Shown here: piece by piece, positions 8,637 to 17,939 of the stretch
Layout: each line of letters starts with the position of its first letter
How positions within the stretch are numbered: position 1 is the first letter of the stretch
Assembly (NCBI GenBank): GCA_013152545.1
Contig: JAADGF010000073.1
Span: forward strand, 1 to 60,249
Length of the DNA stretch: 60,249 nucleotides
Direction: 5' to 3'
DNA from: Gammaproteobacteria bacterium
Lineage (GTDB): Bacteria; Pseudomonadota; Gammaproteobacteria; SZUA-152
Program-made: the position numbers and the translations under genes
The notes under the pieces: generated by a model
Databases searched by the model: none
The model's input: the letters and a program-made list of their open reading frames with translations, nothing else
What the model was told of the DNA's origin: nothing

Positions 8637-9935
8637 TCATTCTTTACTCCCGCGTATAGCACTTATCGTCTCGTTAAAAGAAAGCTTTAATTGCGTAAAC
8701 GCTTTTTCCATGGATTTACCATTAATTATATTGATTATTTTCAGTGAATAATCAGGATCAGTGGCATACCCAGCTTGTTGAAGTTCACGGGCATAAGCAT
8801 GAGCATCATTGGCTTTCGCCAGCGCTGGTTGATAACGTGGACTTTGTTTGATAAACGTCACATAGTCATCAAAGCTTGCCTGAAATGAGGGGTATAAACG
8901 AAATAATGCTTTCTCCCTGAGCGCCAGACCATCTTTGTATTCCAGAGTGGACACAGCAACGGTCTCGCCCTTCCATGCACGTCCTGCTTTAATGTTGAAT
9001 AAATTGTAACTGCTGCGACCATCAATATCTTTGTTTACAGCCTTGCCCCATCCGGTTTCCAATGCTGCCTGCGCCAGTAGAACTTTCGGTGCCACACCCA
9101 GTTGTTGAGCGGCTTTTTGTGCAAGTGGCCATAATGACGTTACAAAACTCTCCGGTGAGTTAAATTGACCTGTTGCATCATTAGCTGATGTTGAGTTATA
9201 GCGTTGAGGTTTGAATTTCGCATTATTAACCAACCCCTGCAACTCCGGCGCTACCACGGTAACGGGCACTACGGTATAGTCTCGCTCAACAGGCAATGGA
9301 TTTGGAGGAGTTTTATTGACAAAAACATGCTGTTTTAATACCTCGTCAACACCCTTGCGCTCCTTATCGCTTTCCTGAAGTGTTAGTTGACTCATCGCTG
9401 TGGTACTTAAATGCGAAAGACGTAACGCTGTCTGCCCCAAAGACTGAGCAAGATTTGTTTGTGTTTCTACCGTTACCGGCCGTTGTCCAGCAACCCTGTT
9501 ATTTCGGTTATTATCCTCTAACTGGGTAATATTGACGGTATTGATTTCGTTTTTACGGCTGTTAGTGCCCCGCATCACCATCGCAGTTTCATTTAGTACC
9601 TGAGCACCGCTGTCATTGCTCTTCATATTTGGTGAGTTACGGCTCAGTTGCTCAATAATCATATCAGACAAACCCAAACCTTTGGCCTTGGATAAATTGA
9701 TGGCAATTTGTTTGTCATACAAACTGGTATAAAACTCACTTTGGTCACTGTCAAGCAATCCCTCGGCGAGCTTCGCATCACGCATACTTTTAAGCATTTG
9801 TTGTAAAAACAAGGCTTCAAACTGCTCAGCAACCGCTGCTAATGCATTAGCCGGGTTTTTACCTGCGGCGCGACGCAGTTGTGACAAGCCCTGCGAATCA
9901 AGGTAAATATCTGCTGACGAAAGTGGTATTGTCAT
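8637..9935 (-). CDS. flgJ: Flagellar rod assembly protein with peptidoglycan hydrolase domain
   Basis: FlgJ caps the growing rod and opens the peptidoglycan in front of it. The N-terminal rod-binding domain (residues 20-105) has the usual FEALFLQQMLKSMRDA. A long, low-complexity Asn/Thr-rich linker (about 110-265) follows. The C-terminal glucosaminidase-type domain contains LAQAALETGWGKAV with the catalytic Glu, then YNLFNIKAG and DYVTFI. At about 432 residues it is longer than the E. coli protein because of the linker. I start at the second of two adjacent start codons (ATG after TTG). A non-coding element separates it from flgI, which might affect coupling of the two genes. Confidence 0.95.
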   Translation of the reverse strand: MTIPLSSADIYLDSQGLSQLRRAAGKNPANALAAVAEQFEALFLQQMLKSMRDAKLAEGLLDSDQSEFYTSLYDKQIAINLSKAKGLGLSDMIIEQLSRNSPNMKSNDSGAQVLNETAMVMRGTNSRKNEINTVNITQLEDNNRNNRVAGQRPVTVETQTNLAQSLGQTALRLSHLSTTAMSQLTLQESDKERKGVDEVLKQHVFVNKTPPNPLPVERDYTVVPVTVVAPELQGLVNNAKFKPQRYNSTSANDATGQFNSPESFVTSLWPLAQKAAQQLGVAPKVLLAQAALETGWGKAVNKDIDGRSSYNLFNIKAGRAWKGETVAVSTLEYKDGLALREKALFRLYPSFQASFDDYVTFIKQSPRYQPALAKANDAHAYARELQQAGYATDPDYSLKIINIINGKSMEKAFTQLKLSFNETISAIRGSKE

Positions 9936-10097
9936 CAATATAAACAGCCTATTATCAAATCAGCATTAGCGGCCGTCCATTGACAAGCCAGGATTGACTG
10001 AAACCAAGTCTTTTAGCAACACCGAGCCAACGCTGATGATCAGTATTATTAGCATACGTTGCTAACCAGTACCGCGAACCGACATTAATAACCGTAT

Positions 10098-10281
10098 TGA
10101 AAGGAAGTCCCCTTAAGTAGTGAGCAGGCTACGCCCCGTAGCATGTACTTCGCAATCCTTGCGAAGTTAATTCCAAGAGAAGTTCCTTTTCCCTTGACAA
10201 CAATTTCTTCGCTCACTTACAATTTCCTTATCCAGAAGACGATCCAAGTCTTCATACTTTCCTCAAGGGGACTTCCATTCA
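10098..10281. mobile_element. MITE-like inverted-repeat element inside the flagellar operon
   Basis: A 184-bp non-coding element fills most of the flgJ-flgI gap. Its ends are 21-bp inverted repeats matching at 19 positions: 10098-10118 against the complement of 10261-10281, with core GGAAGTCCCCTT. Inside are an AGTGAGC/GCTCACT pair (about 10118 and 10211), a GCTAC/GTAGC hairpin and a perfect 9-bp stem hairpin (ACTTCGCAA/TTGCGAAGT, 10150-10170). There is no coding frame, and I cannot see a clear target duplication. A miniature transposable element or a large processing hairpin in the flg mRNA are both possible. Confidence 0.7.
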
Positions 10282-10308
10282 ACACCGCCTTTTATCGTTA
10301 ATACTGTA

Positions 10309-11451
10309 TTAAATCACCACTAAGTTTGCTCTTAATGCGCCAGCTTCTTTCAATGCTTCCAAAATTGCAACAAGATCCCCTGGCGCAGCACCCACTTGAT
10401 TAATCGCTCTGACTATTTCTTCCAGCGACGCACCAGGGTCAAACAAAAACATACGGCTTTTTTCTTCTGTTACGTCTATGTCGGTACCCGGTAGCACTAC
10501 TGTTTCGCCACCTGAAAACTCATTTGGCTGACTCACTTGTGGCTTTGACGTAATCGTCACAATTAAATTTCCATGCGTTATCGCAGCAGCACTGATGCGA
10601 ACGTTTTTACCAATTACAATCGTACCGGTGCGTGAATTTATTACCACTTTTGCCGGTGCATCTGCTGGTATCACCGTAATATTTTCCAACACCGACACAA
10701 ACGCCACCCTTTGCGACAAATTTTGAGGTGCGACAACCTTAATAGAAGTGCCATCCATGGCAAACGCAGTCCCTGTACCAAAACTTTTATTAATCGACTC
10801 AGCCACTCGATTGGCTGTGGTAAAATCCGGGGTATTTAAATTAAGCATCAACGACTTTCCGTTACTAAAAGAGGTATTGACGACACGCTCGACCGTGGCG
10901 CCGTTCGGGACACGCCCAACACTGGGAACATTCACGGTAATACTGGAACCGTCGTTACCAGATACCCCAAAACCACCAACGATCACATTCCCTTGGGCTA
11001 TCGCATAAATATTGCCGTCTGCACCTTTTAATGGCGAGAGCAACAAAGTTCCTCCTCGTAGGCTTTTGGCCGAACCAATCGAAGACACCGTTACATCCAG
11101 GCGCTGACCGGGTTTGGCAAACGCCCGTAACTCCGAATGTAAAGACACGGCGGCTACATTTTTCGACTTAGGATTAACACCAGGAGGAATGGTTACCCCC
11201 AACTTACTTAACATTGACTTTAAGCTTTGCATCGTAAATGCGGACTGATCACCGGTACCATCCAACCCCACAACCAAGCCATAACCAACCAACTGATTGG
11301 TACGAATTCCAGCGATAGAGGTAATATCTTTTAGACGATCCGCATAAACATCAATCGATACACACCCGATAGCCATCACCAACAGACAGTCCCTTAACTT
11401 TAACTTATTCAGTTTCAAGTTAAATACCCTAGCGGTGTTCAAAATGGCCAC
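10309..11451 (-). CDS. flgI: Flagellar basal-body P-ring protein
   Basis: FlgI forms the periplasmic P ring around the rod. After a signal peptide (hydrophobic LLVMAIGCVSIDVYA, about residues 23-38) the mature protein starts DRLKDITSIAGIRTNQLVGYG, the family hallmark. The C-terminus GDLVAILEALKEAGALRANLVVI is also typical. The 5' end overlaps flgH by 13 bp, so translation is probably coupled. The start is GTG. The signal sequence is longer than usual, and a start closer to the hydrophobic core is possible. Confidence 0.95.
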   Translation of the reverse strand: MAILNTARVFNLKLNKLKLRDCLLVMAIGCVSIDVYADRLKDITSIAGIRTNQLVGYGLVVGLDGTGDQSAFTMQSLKSMLSKLGVTIPPGVNPKSKNVAAVSLHSELRAFAKPGQRLDVTVSSIGSAKSLRGGTLLLSPLKGADGNIYAIAQGNVIVGGFGVSGNDGSSITVNVPSVGRVPNGATVERVVNTSFSNGKSLMLNLNTPDFTTANRVAESINKSFGTGTAFAMDGTSIKVVAPQNLSQRVAFVSVLENITVIPADAPAKVVINSRTGTIVIGKNVRISAAAITHGNLIVTITSKPQVSQPNEFSGGETVVLPGTDIDVTEEKSRMFLFDPGASLEEIVRAINQVGAAPGDLVAILEALKEAGALRANLVVI

Positions 11452-12179
11452 CAGGGCCCATCAAAGAATCGTTGCAGCCAACCTTTCGCGTTGGAATCAG
11501 CAATAACTCCTTGGCCACCATAAACAATTTTTGCATTGGAAATTTGTCCAGACTTAATCGTGTTTTGCGGTGTAATATCATCAGGACGCACCACACCGGA
11601 AAGTCTAACATGCTCTGAACCCTGATTGAGCGTCAATAGTTTTTCACCACGGATGACCAAATTCCCATTACGCATCACCTCCGACACCGTCACGGTTAAT
11701 GTACCGGATAAACTATTGCTTTGAGAGCTATTACCTTCTCCTTTAAAACGACGACTTGCATCTAAACTGGACTCCAGAAAATTAGTACCGTCCTTGGTAA
11801 TACCGCGTCCTAAAAAAGTGGGGATTGGAATATCCAATTCAGAATCCTTTTTTGTTATAGTTGATGCTTTTTTTGTCGCATTTGTACTTTCTAACAAAAC
11901 AACGGTTAACAGATCACCTATTTTTTTTGCCTTTCTATCTTCAAATAACGTAATTTCATAACCACTCTTGTAAATCGCACCGTTTTCAATCGGCAAAGGT
12001 TTTGAATGCACAGGTCGCACCAACGCAAAGGCTGAGTCCGTTGTGGGGATATGATTAACCGCACAGCCATGCAGTAGCAACATTAAACCTGGAAGCATCA
12101 CTGCCAACACCCTAGCTTTACCGACGTTGTTGACGTTGGTTTTACAAACACTGACTTTATAAGCATCGATATTGCACAT
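11439..12179 (-). CDS. flgH: Flagellar basal-body L-ring lipoprotein
   Basis: FlgH forms the L ring in the outer membrane. A lipobox (LLHGC) gives the lipidated cysteine after a long n-region. Family motifs are present: GDLLTVVLLES, LSGTLTVTVSEVMRNGNLVIRGEK and VRLSGVVRPDDI. The C-terminus, GWLQRFFDGPWWPF, is typical. The start is uncertain. I use the ATG before CNIDAYK, five codons inside the longest frame, because GAG lies about ten bases upstream; a start nearer the lipobox cannot be excluded. It overlaps flgI. Confidence 0.93.
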   Translation of the reverse strand: MCNIDAYKVSVCKTNVNNVGKARVLAVMLPGLMLLLHGCAVNHIPTTDSAFALVRPVHSKPLPIENGAIYKSGYEITLFEDRKAKKIGDLLTVVLLESTNATKKASTITKKDSELDIPIPTFLGRGITKDGTNFLESSLDASRRFKGEGNSSQSNSLSGTLTVTVSEVMRNGNLVIRGEKLLTLNQGSEHVRLSGVVRPDDITPQNTIKSGQISNAKIVYGGQGVIADSNAKGWLQRFFDGPWWPF

Positions 12180-12210
12180 ATTGCGACTGCTCACTCTTGG
12201 TTTACGTTGG

Positions 12211-12996
12211 TTATAAATTGTTATTTAGATACTGCAACATTTCGTCCGCCGTTGAAATTGCCTTGGAATTAATTTCATATGCACGCTGCGCCTCAATCAT
12301 GTCTACCATTTCTTTAACCACATTCACATTTGAAGATTCCAAAGACCCCTGAACCAAAGAACCTAACTGATCGCTGCCCGGTGTAGCCGTTTGTGGTGCA
12401 CCACTGGATGCACTTTCCAAATATAAGTTTCCACCAATTGGTTGCAATCCTGTGGGGTTGGCGAAATCTGCCGTTTGTATGGTGCCAACTTGCGTTGGCA
12501 CCGGGTTACCGGGCAATGTGGCGGAGACAATACCATCTGAGCTGATAGACACTCGAAGTGAATTTGGCGGTATAGTTATTGTCGGCTGCAACAACAAACC
12601 AGTTGCGTTGACAATTTGGCCTTGCGAATTCATCTGAAAACTGCCGTCTCGCGTATAGCCAATATTACCGTCAGGCCGCAATATCTGAAAGAACCCACGG
12701 CCAGTAATGGCCATGTCAAATTGTCCATCTGTTTGCACAAAATTCCCTTGGGAATGTATTTTTTCGGTGGCCACCGTACGCACGCCAGTTCCTAGCATCA
12801 AACCAGAGGGTAACTCCGTTGCTTCTGATGACTGCGCACCTACCTGCCTAATATTTTGATACAACAAGTCTTCGAATATAATTCGATCCCGCTTGTAACC
12901 CATCGTATTAACATTTGCCAGGTTATTGGATATTACCGACAAACGTGTTTGTTGTGCATCAAGACCTGTTTTCGCAACCCAAAGTGCAGATGACAT
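12211..12996 (-). CDS. flgG: Flagellar distal rod protein
   Basis: FlgG is the main distal rod subunit. At 261 residues it has the standard family length. The N-terminus [20 protein letters not shown] and [14 protein letters not shown], the central [12 protein letters not shown] and the C-terminus [20 protein letters not shown] all match the rod/hook family, and MSSALW is specific to FlgG. It sits between flgF and flgH, with a 16-bp gap to flgH. Confidence 0.96.
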   Translation of the reverse strand: MSSALWVAKTGLDAQQTRLSVISNNLANVNTMGYKRDRIIFEDLLYQNIRQVGAQSSEATELPSGLMLGTGVRTVATEKIHSQGNFVQTDGQFDMAITGRGFFQILRPDGNIGYTRDGSFQMNSQGQIVNATGLLLQPTITIPPNSLRVSISSDGIVSATLPGNPVPTQVGTIQTADFANPTGLQPIGGNLYLESASSGAPQTATPGSDQLGSLVQGSLESSNVNVVKEMVDMIEAQRAYEINSKAISTADEMLQYLNNNL

Positions 12997-13091
12997 ATTT
13001 TACCCCAACTTCCCTATTGTTAACGTATTCATTACCAGGATATCTCCATTTATTTGTTGGTTATCAACACGCAACTATTCGACGCTATGCA

Positions 13092-13832
13092 TTAGCTTAA
13101 CTTCAACAATGCATCGGTTTTTTCGTCATTTTCTTCGGCTGTTCGCATTAACTTAACCTGAGACTCATAACGCCGTGATAACTCAATCATATTCACTAAC
13201 GAATCAACAATATTAACATTGCTGGTTTCCAACGAACCTGAAACCACTTTCACGGATGCATCCGCTTCTGCCTCAGCCCCCCCCTTGAGCCGAACCAAGC
13301 CATCACTGCCTTTCACCAATACTGATTTCTCAGGGTTGACCAGTTTTATCCTGTCAACAACAACCAGCGCGTTTGCCGGTTGCCCAATGGGTTGTACAGT
13401 AACCGTACCATCAGTACCAACAATAACGCGTTCCGATGGTGGTAAGGCAATGGGACCTCCTTCACCAAGCACGGGGTGTCCTGCACCAGTCACTAACAAA
13501 CCACCTGGACCAATGCTTAAGTTACCCGCTTTGGTATATGCTTCATCGCCATTGCGAGCTTGTACTGATATCCAGCCATTGTTTTCAACCGAGATATCCA
13601 AGTCTCTACCAGTACTGCGGATCATTCCAATGGCGTGATCAAATGAAGGCCTCTCCGTCATCGCATAGACCCGCGAAGCATGACCTTCACCGAACACGGG
13701 CATACTGCGAAACGCACTTAAATCTTCTCGAAAACCATAGGTGTTGGCATTTGCTAGATTGTTGTTATTGGCTCGCTGAGCCAGCATGGTTTGATGCGCG
13801 CCACTCATGGCGATGTATAACATTTTATCCAT
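13092..13832 (-). CDS. flgF: Flagellar proximal rod protein FlgF
   Basis: FlgF is a rod subunit. I start at MDKMLYIAMSGAHQTML, which matches the typical FlgF N-terminus; an upstream TTG start adds five residues without support. NLANANTYGFREDL and the C-terminal SNVNIVDSLVNMIELSRRYE are the family's coiled-coil ends. At 246 residues the length fits. It lies 42 bp after flgE and 95 bp before flgG. Confidence 0.95.
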   Translation of the reverse strand: MDKMLYIAMSGAHQTMLAQRANNNNLANANTYGFREDLSAFRSMPVFGEGHASRVYAMTERPSFDHAIGMIRSTGRDLDISVENNGWISVQARNGDEAYTKAGNLSIGPGGLLVTGAGHPVLGEGGPIALPPSERVIVGTDGTVTVQPIGQPANALVVVDRIKLVNPEKSVLVKGSDGLVRLKGGAEAEADASVKVVSGSLETSNVNIVDSLVNMIELSRRYESQVKLMRTAEENDEKTDALLKLS

Positions 13833-13889
13833 TTTCTTGCCCGGCAACTAAGTTAACGGCTGAGATTATCATCATTGATCAAATGCCCA

Positions 13890-15146
13890 TTAAATATTAA
13901 TGATGGTCTGCGTAACGGTGTCGGCAGTACTGATTACCTGTGAATTAGCTTGAAAGTTTCGCTGTGCCGTAATTAACGATACCAACGATTGCGCAATATC
14001 CACATTTGATGCCTCTAAGGCGCCAGATTGCAACAATCCTAAACTACCCGTACCCGGCTCGCCCAAGGTCACATCACCCGAATCAAACGTTTCCGCCCAT
14101 TGTGTATCCCCGAGTTGGCGCAATCCTTGTACATTAGAAAAATTTGCCAATGCGACTTTTCCCAACGCGTTGGATTCACCGTTGGTAAACCGCGCGAAAA
14201 CAATTCCTTCTGAATCCACATCAATACCGCTTAAACGCCCGGATGCATACCCATCTTGCGATAAGTTATTAACAGAAAAATTATTACCAAACTGTGTAGT
14301 ATTGCTATAATCCAACGTAAAAGTTAGAGGATTCGCACCCGTTGCTAATACAGCGGAAGAAATAGGTGAGTAAGTAACATCTCCACTTGCGGGTGTTAAT
14401 AGTGAACCATCGCCACTAAATACCAGTGTTGTTGGTGAAGCCCCACCACCATCATTAATTTGGTTACCATCAACAAACATATAACTATCCCATTGATTCA
14501 ATGTTGCGCTTTTAACGTAATATAAAGAAGCAGTATGCTGAGACCCCAAGGAGTCATAAGTCACAATGGAGGTGCTATGCGTGTAACTGGAAGGGTCATT
14601 CGCATTAAAAGGTACGGTCGACGGCACTGTTTGTGAAGCGTCAAGGTTTAGCCCTACATCAACCGTCCCAGTTGCATTCGGTGGACCATCGGTGGTTGCA
14701 AGCTGCAAATCCTGTAAAACGCCAGTATTAAAACTGGTTGTTGCACTTGACGTCGAGTCGCCAACCGTTGGAAAAATTTGTAAACGTTGATTCTTACTAT
14801 TTACGACAGTACCATCTGAATCAACATGAAATGCACCCGCTCTGCTGTAACTTCGACCATTACTATCCTGCATCACAAAAAAACCTGCTCCACTAATGGA
14901 TAAATCCAACGCTCGCTGTGTAAACTCAATACTGCCCTGTCCAAATTGCTGCGCAACCGTGCTCACCCTAACGCCATTACCGGTTGCGGTATCCGCTGTA
15001 CCACCAAATTCAACGGCGAACACATCGGAAAATTCAGCCCGAGAACTTTTAAAGCCGACAGTGCCCGAGTTGGCGATATTATTACCTGTGACTTTAAGTT
15101 CGGAAGAGGCGGCATTAAGCCCGCTCAGTGCAATACGAAATGGCAT
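13890..15146 (-). CDS. flgE: Flagellar hook protein
   Basis: FlgE polymerises into the hook. The N-terminus (MPFRIALSGLNAASSELKV, then NNIANSGTVGFKSSRAEF) and C-terminus (SNVDIAQSLVSLITAQRNFQ) are the family's packing helices. The middle (about 140-330) is a variable Ser/Thr/Asp-rich surface domain. 418 residues is normal. It follows flgD by 16 bp. Confidence 0.96.
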   Translation of the reverse strand: MPFRIALSGLNAASSELKVTGNNIANSGTVGFKSSRAEFSDVFAVEFGGTADTATGNGVRVSTVAQQFGQGSIEFTQRALDLSISGAGFFVMQDSNGRSYSRAGAFHVDSDGTVVNSKNQRLQIFPTVGDSTSSATTSFNTGVLQDLQLATTDGPPNATGTVDVGLNLDASQTVPSTVPFNANDPSSYTHSTSIVTYDSLGSQHTASLYYVKSATLNQWDSYMFVDGNQINDGGGASPTTLVFSGDGSLLTPASGDVTYSPISSAVLATGANPLTFTLDYSNTTQFGNNFSVNNLSQDGYASGRLSGIDVDSEGIVFARFTNGESNALGKVALANFSNVQGLRQLGDTQWAETFDSGDVTLGEPGTGSLGLLQSGALEASNVDIAQSLVSLITAQRNFQANSQVISTADTVTQTIINI

Positions 15147-15162
15147 GTTACATCTCCTTTAT

Positions 15163-15843
15163 TTACTTAATTTCTCTAACTTGCGAGAAAGGCACTGAAC
15201 CTAGGTCCTTTAGGTTCAGCGTTAGTCCTTGTCCAGTTTGGCTTAATGTGACACTTTCAACCGCAGCATTAATAAAGGTATCCAGACTCACAGGACCATC
15301 CTTTTGCTGCGCTTGGCCGGCAATATTGTAACGCCCTGCGGGCACCTGATCACCGTTATTATCCAGACCATCCCATTGAAACGAAACATCACCCACAGAC
15401 TGCTCCCCCAAGTCTATTTGACGTATAACCTGACCAACATCATCTTCAATTGTTACCACAACATTGTTACTTGCGACTGGCAAGCTTAGTATCCCCTGCA
15501 CATTTTTATCGCCGCTGACAAATGCACTATTGGTTGGCACGAAGACCGATCGCCCCACTAAAGTGGAGGCTTGTAAAGCTTGATTTGACTGCAATGAAGT
15601 CGCTAGCTGACTAAATGATTTATTTAATTCTTCGAGGCCCGTCACTGAACTGAATTGCGCCATCTGAGCAATAAAATCACCATTTTCCATTGGCGAAAAA
15701 GGGTCCTGGTGTCTTAGTTGGGCTACCATTAGTTCAAGGAATTCCTGCTGCCCAAGCTTGTCTTTCTCTTGTTTTGTTTCTTCGATTTTAGTAAGATTAA
15801 GTTCTTTTACAATTGGACTCAATGCGTTATCAATGGAGCTCAT
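15163..15843 (-). CDS. flgD: Flagellar hook cap / scaffolding protein
   Basis: FlgD caps the hook while FlgE assembles and is then lost. The N-terminal FlgD signature (EFLELMVAQLRHQDPFSPMENGD split by short gaps, and FIAQMAQFSSVTGLEEL) lies at residues 35-75. The tudor/Ig-like C-terminal domain contains WDGLDNNGDQVPAGRY. The 226-residue length is normal. It sits 12 bp after flgC. Confidence 0.95.
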   Translation of the reverse strand: MSSIDNALSPIVKELNLTKIEETKQEKDKLGQQEFLELMVAQLRHQDPFSPMENGDFIAQMAQFSSVTGLEELNKSFSQLATSLQSNQALQASTLVGRSVFVPTNSAFVSGDKNVQGILSLPVASNNVVVTIEDDVGQVIRQIDLGEQSVGDVSFQWDGLDNNGDQVPAGRYNIAGQAQQKDGPVSLDTFINAAVESVTLSQTGQGLTLNLKDLGSVPFSQVREIK

Positions 15844-15855
15844 GACGGTATCCTG

Positions 15856-16269
15856 CTATTCTCCAAGCCTTAATGTACCCAACAACATTTGTTTCGAGGT
15901 ATTCAGTACTTCGATATTGCTTTGAAATGATCGGGATGCGGAAATCATATTTGCCATTTCTTCAATCATATTTACATTAGGCATATATATATTGCCATTA
16001 TCATCTGCCATTGGGTGATCCGGCTGATATTGCACCCGCAGTGGTGCTTGATTTTCAATAATACTGTTCACTCTGACACCGCCAACTTGATCAAAACCGT
16101 TAACATTATCAAATACAGTGGAAAATACTGGCTGCCGCGCACGGTAGGTTTTTTCGGTACTGCTACTCACACTTTCTGCATTTGCAATATTACTGGCCGT
16201 GGTATTGAGGCGAATAGCCTGCGCGCTCATTCCAGAACCGGCAATATCAAATATCTTGAACAGTGACAT
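15856..16269 (-). CDS. flgC: Flagellar proximal rod protein FlgC
   Basis: FlgC is a proximal rod subunit of 137 residues, the standard size. Recognised by IFDIAGSGMSAQAIRLNTTASNIAN split across the start, by YMPNVNMIEEMANMIS in the middle and by NIEVLNTSKQMLLGTLRLG at the end. It is 2 bp from flgB. Confidence 0.96.
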   Translation of the reverse strand: MSLFKIFDIAGSGMSAQAIRLNTTASNIANAESVSSSTEKTYRARQPVFSTVFDNVNGFDQVGGVRVNSIIENQAPLRVQYQPDHPMADDNGNIYMPNVNMIEEMANMISASRSFQSNIEVLNTSKQMLLGTLRLGE

Positions 16270-16271
16270 TG

Positions 16272-16679
16272 TTATTCTCCTTTAATCGCGGTTTTTAAAC
16301 TTTTAATCAAGCCAGACAAAAACTTTACGCTGACCTGATATTGCACCGCATTACTGGTAAATTCTGCCTTTTCTATTTGAGAATCCACTGTATTGCCGTC
16401 CACAGAGGGTTGCATGGGATTGCGATACAGTGTATCGAGATGCATGCCCGCTACTCGTATACCGCTGGATATGTGTTTTGAATGTGTGGTTCTTAAAGCC
16501 GCTGCTGACGTTATGCCATTTTGCGCCTGTTGTAATGCAGATTTAAAATCCATATCGCGAGCTTTGAAATTCGGCGTATCGACATTGGCAATATTATTGG
16601 CTAACAACTCTGCACGCTTGGCCCTTAGCACCATGCCATATTGGTGAATTCCAAATGCCTTATCCAAATCAAAACGCAT
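16272..16679 (-). CDS. flgB: Flagellar proximal rod protein FlgB
   Basis: FlgB, the first gene of the operon, is a proximal rod subunit (135 residues). Recognised by FGIHQYGMVLRAKRAELLANNIANVDTPNF (seen in parts) and by the C-terminal VQYQVSVKFLSGLIKSLKTAIKGE region. GGGAGGAG lies nine bases before the ATG. A sigma-54 promoter is about 95 bp upstream. Confidence 0.96.
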   Translation of the reverse strand: MRFDLDKAFGIHQYGMVLRAKRAELLANNIANVDTPNFKARDMDFKSALQQAQNGITSAAALRTTHSKHISSGIRVAGMHLDTLYRNPMQPSVDGNTVDSQIEKAEFTSNAVQYQVSVKFLSGLIKSLKTAIKGE

Positions 16680-16773
16680 TATGTATTTTCTCCTCCCAAC
16701 GGGGTTTAAAATCGCGTTTGACGACTCACAATGAAGGCATCAAAATTTCAATTAAAACTCACCAACAAGCAAA

Positions 16774-16788
16774 GCAACGGACGTGCCA
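16774..16788 (-). promoter_or_regulatory. Sigma-54 promoter of the flgB operon
   Basis: On the minus strand the sequence is TGGCACGTCCGTTGC, a perfect match to the sigma-54 consensus TGGCAC-N5-TTGC. Transcription would start near 16763 and leave a leader of about 80 bases before flgB. In Pseudomonas and Vibrio this class of flagellar operon depends on RpoN and an FleQ/FlrC-type activator, so the same is inferred here. Confidence 0.85.
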
Positions 16789-17188
16789 ACCAAGTAATCA
16801 TCAGCATCATCAATAACTTAACAATATATCGATAATTTTCATTACTGCTAAAAGTGGCAAGACACCGCCGTGACACGGCAATGACACCTGTAAACATGCA
16901 TTTGTCATTGAACCGAGATAAAATAGCAATGGTATTCAGCGTAATATTGCTATTTTGTATGTATTTTATACTGTTACCGTTTCGCAACCATCACCCTAAA
17001 TTCATTGGTTGAAGCTGCTGAAAATGTCTAACGCACGGAACCTAAAGTGTTTTTCAGAACATGCTGAACTTGCCTAAAACAATATGAAAAGGATGGTGTT
17101 TTTATCAAATTCGAGGCTCGAACAAGCAAATATGCTATGATATGTCAAACTAACTTGAATGTGCCTTACCTCTTAAGGAGCGGAGAAA
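16789..17188. other. Intergenic region upstream of flgB and the OMP gene
   Basis: About 400 bases with no gene I can support. It holds the region upstream of the flgB promoter, where an activator could bind, and the promoter of the divergent barrel gene. TATGAT near 17136 may be that gene's -10, but I see no matching -35. Confidence 0.4.
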
Positions 17189-17674
17189 ATGCATAGAATA
17201 CTAACATTAGTCATTTTTGTTTTTGCAGCCAGCTGCGCAGTAATAGCGCCAAAAGTAATGGCAGGGGAATTTACAATCGCCGCAATGACAGGCCCCATGC
17301 TGCTAGGTGATTTACCAGGCGATCCTGACGACCCAACCAATGGTGGTATTGTACTCGGTTATGAGTTAGGCATTGTCCTGGCGGACCTTGCGGTTGAAGC
17401 TGATTTCACCAAAACACTGGACAAAGGCAACAACGAGTCCGAGGTTGATACCGCTGGCCTGTACCTCGCATTGCGGACTCCCGGCCCAATCTACTTTAAA
17501 GTCCGCGGTGGTTTTGTGAGTTGGGACTATAGCGATGAAAATAGTTCTTCAGACGACTCCGGCACATCTTATGGTTTAGGCATCGGTTTTAGTCTGGCCT
17601 TGCTACAAATTGAACTGGACTACACAACGATTGATGATGATATCAACTTTGTGAGTTTAGGCATTCGTTTTTAA
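17189..17674 (+). CDS. Small outer-membrane beta-barrel protein
   Basis: A 161-residue protein with a signal peptide (about residues 1-25, ending VMAGEF) and alternating hydrophobic strands: GIVLGYELGIVLADLAVEADF, YFKVRGGFVSWDY, YGLGIGFSLALL and FVSLGIRF. The final residue is Phe, the usual C-terminal signal for BAM insertion. An acidic Ser/Asp-rich loop (SDENSSSDDSG) could face the outside. AAGGAG precedes the ATG. It resembles the OmpA-like or OmpW-like small barrels in outline, but I cannot assign a specific function. It is divergent from the flagellar operon. Confidence 0.75.
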   Translation: MHRILTLVIFVFAASCAVIAPKVMAGEFTIAAMTGPMLLGDLPGDPDDPTNGGIVLGYELGIVLADLAVEADFTKTLDKGNNESEVDTAGLYLALRTPGPIYFKVRGGFVSWDYSDENSSSDDSGTSYGLGIGFSLALLQIELDYTTIDDDINFVSLGIRF

Positions 17675-17766
17675 ATGGCGTTCCCTCGCGACGGCGCTAT
17701 TATCGAACAGATTTCCAGGGATTACCTCGCCCCTTTTAAACTGTCCTTTAGGGGCTGTAAAGAAAT

Positions 17767-17939
17767 AACGTGAACATTTAGCTTGTCTATCCTTGCGTCT
17801 TCGGCGTTGCGCAAAAGCTTACGGACAACGAGTATGCGCCCTGAAAGAAGTGCCCTTGGGGGCCTTGCCTATATGGAAGTAGGTAAGGGGGCGTGAGCCA
17901 TGAATGGCAGAAGCCTTGAAGACGAAACGATTCCGGTGC
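17767..17939 (-). repeat. Dispersed structured repeat, copy 1
   Basis: This non-coding segment is repeated in opposite orientation at 39610-39798, with most positions identical. Shared blocks include CCTTGCGTCTTCGG, CGAGTATGCGCCCTG, AAGTGCCCTTG, GCCTTGCCTATATGGA and CTTGAAGACGAAACGA. It contains a CCTTGCCTA/TAGGTAAGG hairpin (8 of 9 pairs, conserved in both copies) inside an outer CGTCTTC/GAAGACG pair. It lies in the convergent gap between the barrel gene and the TPR gene. Confidence 0.8.
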
